Assembly: GCA_029204225.1 (NCBI GenBank)
Contig: CM055102.1
Span: 17,136,223-17,200,222, forward strand
Reading direction: 5' to 3'
DNA: 64,000 bases
Source of the DNA: Diphasiastrum complanatum
Taxonomy: Eukaryota > Streptophyta > Lycopodiopsida > Lycopodiales > Lycopodiaceae
Part shown: piece after piece, positions 63,560 to 64,000 of the stretch
Layout: the number at the start of each line of letters is the position of its first letter
How positions within the stretch are numbered: the first letter of the stretch is position 1
Translations under genes and position numbers: made by a program
Notes under the pieces: model-generated
The model's database searches: none
Told to the model about the DNA's origin: nothing
What the model saw: the letters and a program-made list of their open reading frames with translations, nothing else

Positions 63560-64000
63560 CCTCATTATCTTTCATTATCTTGGAATCAAGCATCAAGGCT
63601 TATTACTTTGAATCTAAAGACATAATCAAGTTTTTTGCAAAATAACATGCATGAAAGACTTCCTTACGAATCATTGATCTCCGCTTTCTTAACCACAAAT
63701 AGACAAATCCTTTGCCTACAACTCACTCAAATGGTTGCTTTGGCACCCACAAGAATGTCACTTATTTCAAAAAAAGGATTAATAAGTGGTGAAAGCTCTT
63801 CCACTATCAAATGCCATATGCAAGGGTCATCCCAAGAGTCTATCCAGATGTAACGTGCATCCTTTCATTTTGATAGTCACCAGCAGTGTTGCAGTTTGAC
63901 AGTCGAAAGCCATTTTGGCCGTAAAATACAGGCTTCCTTAAAATTTGGCCGTCATAGCAAACATGGACATACAATTCAAAAACGTCATTTTGATATGCGC
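63560..64000. other. Spacer to the window end
   Basis: No gene recognised. Confidence 0.5.

Overview
This window reads as nuclear DNA of a land plant with a large, repeat-filled genome. Evidence: Ty1-copia and Ty3-gypsy retrotransposons nested in one another, tRNA-Met-type primer sites (TGGTATCAGAGC), GT-AG introns, AT-rich spacers, and only two ordinary plant genes in 64 kb. Copia families of this kind, plus a transposase-like family I cannot place in a common angiosperm group, make a fern or gymnosperm plausible; this is inference and I cannot name the species.

Layout. 0.1-5.4 kb: decayed minus-strand copia element, then a 140-bp CT tract. 6.4-9.9 kb: decayed minus-strand Ty3-gypsy (Tat-like) element holding a solo copia LTR. 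10.4-15.4 kb: plus-strand copia broken by a minus-strand copia of another lineage. 15.4-19.2 kb: remnants (coiled-coil reading frame, chromovirus end, copia end with LTR, exon-like piece). 21.1-25.0 kb: F-box/kelch gene, three exons, with a tRNA-derived retroposon in its large intron. 25.5-30.2 kb: three copia fragments. 30.49-36.89 kb: a complete, very young copia element with an open 1317-residue gag-pol, 5-bp target duplication GGACT and LTRs differing by two substitutions and one 33-bp deletion. 37.6-38.5 kb: copia gag fragment. 57.4-58.6 kb: intron-free U-box/ARM E3 ligase gene resembling PUB8. 60.1-63.0 kb: internally deleted Ty3-gypsy.

The most interesting content lies at 40.9-43.3 kb and 47.0-54.7 kb, with a third N-terminal piece at 63.15-63.46 kb. 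These are diverged copies of one module: an intron-containing plus-strand gene whose product has features expected of an RNase H-fold (DDE) transposase, including a D...CxxC block, an H-T-H-Y-M segment and a terminal W-S-S-Q-G-x-E-K-S-H helix, followed by a small convergent minus-strand gene conserved in both larger copies. Copy A lost its centre; copy B changed the terminal Glu to Lys and was split by a non-autonomous gag-protease LTR element (48,928-54,017, target duplication GTATA, no reverse transcriptase). I could not assign the module to a named transposon superfamily.

Only the F-box/kelch gene, the PUB8-like gene and the young copia gag-pol look intact. All else is repeats in decay.
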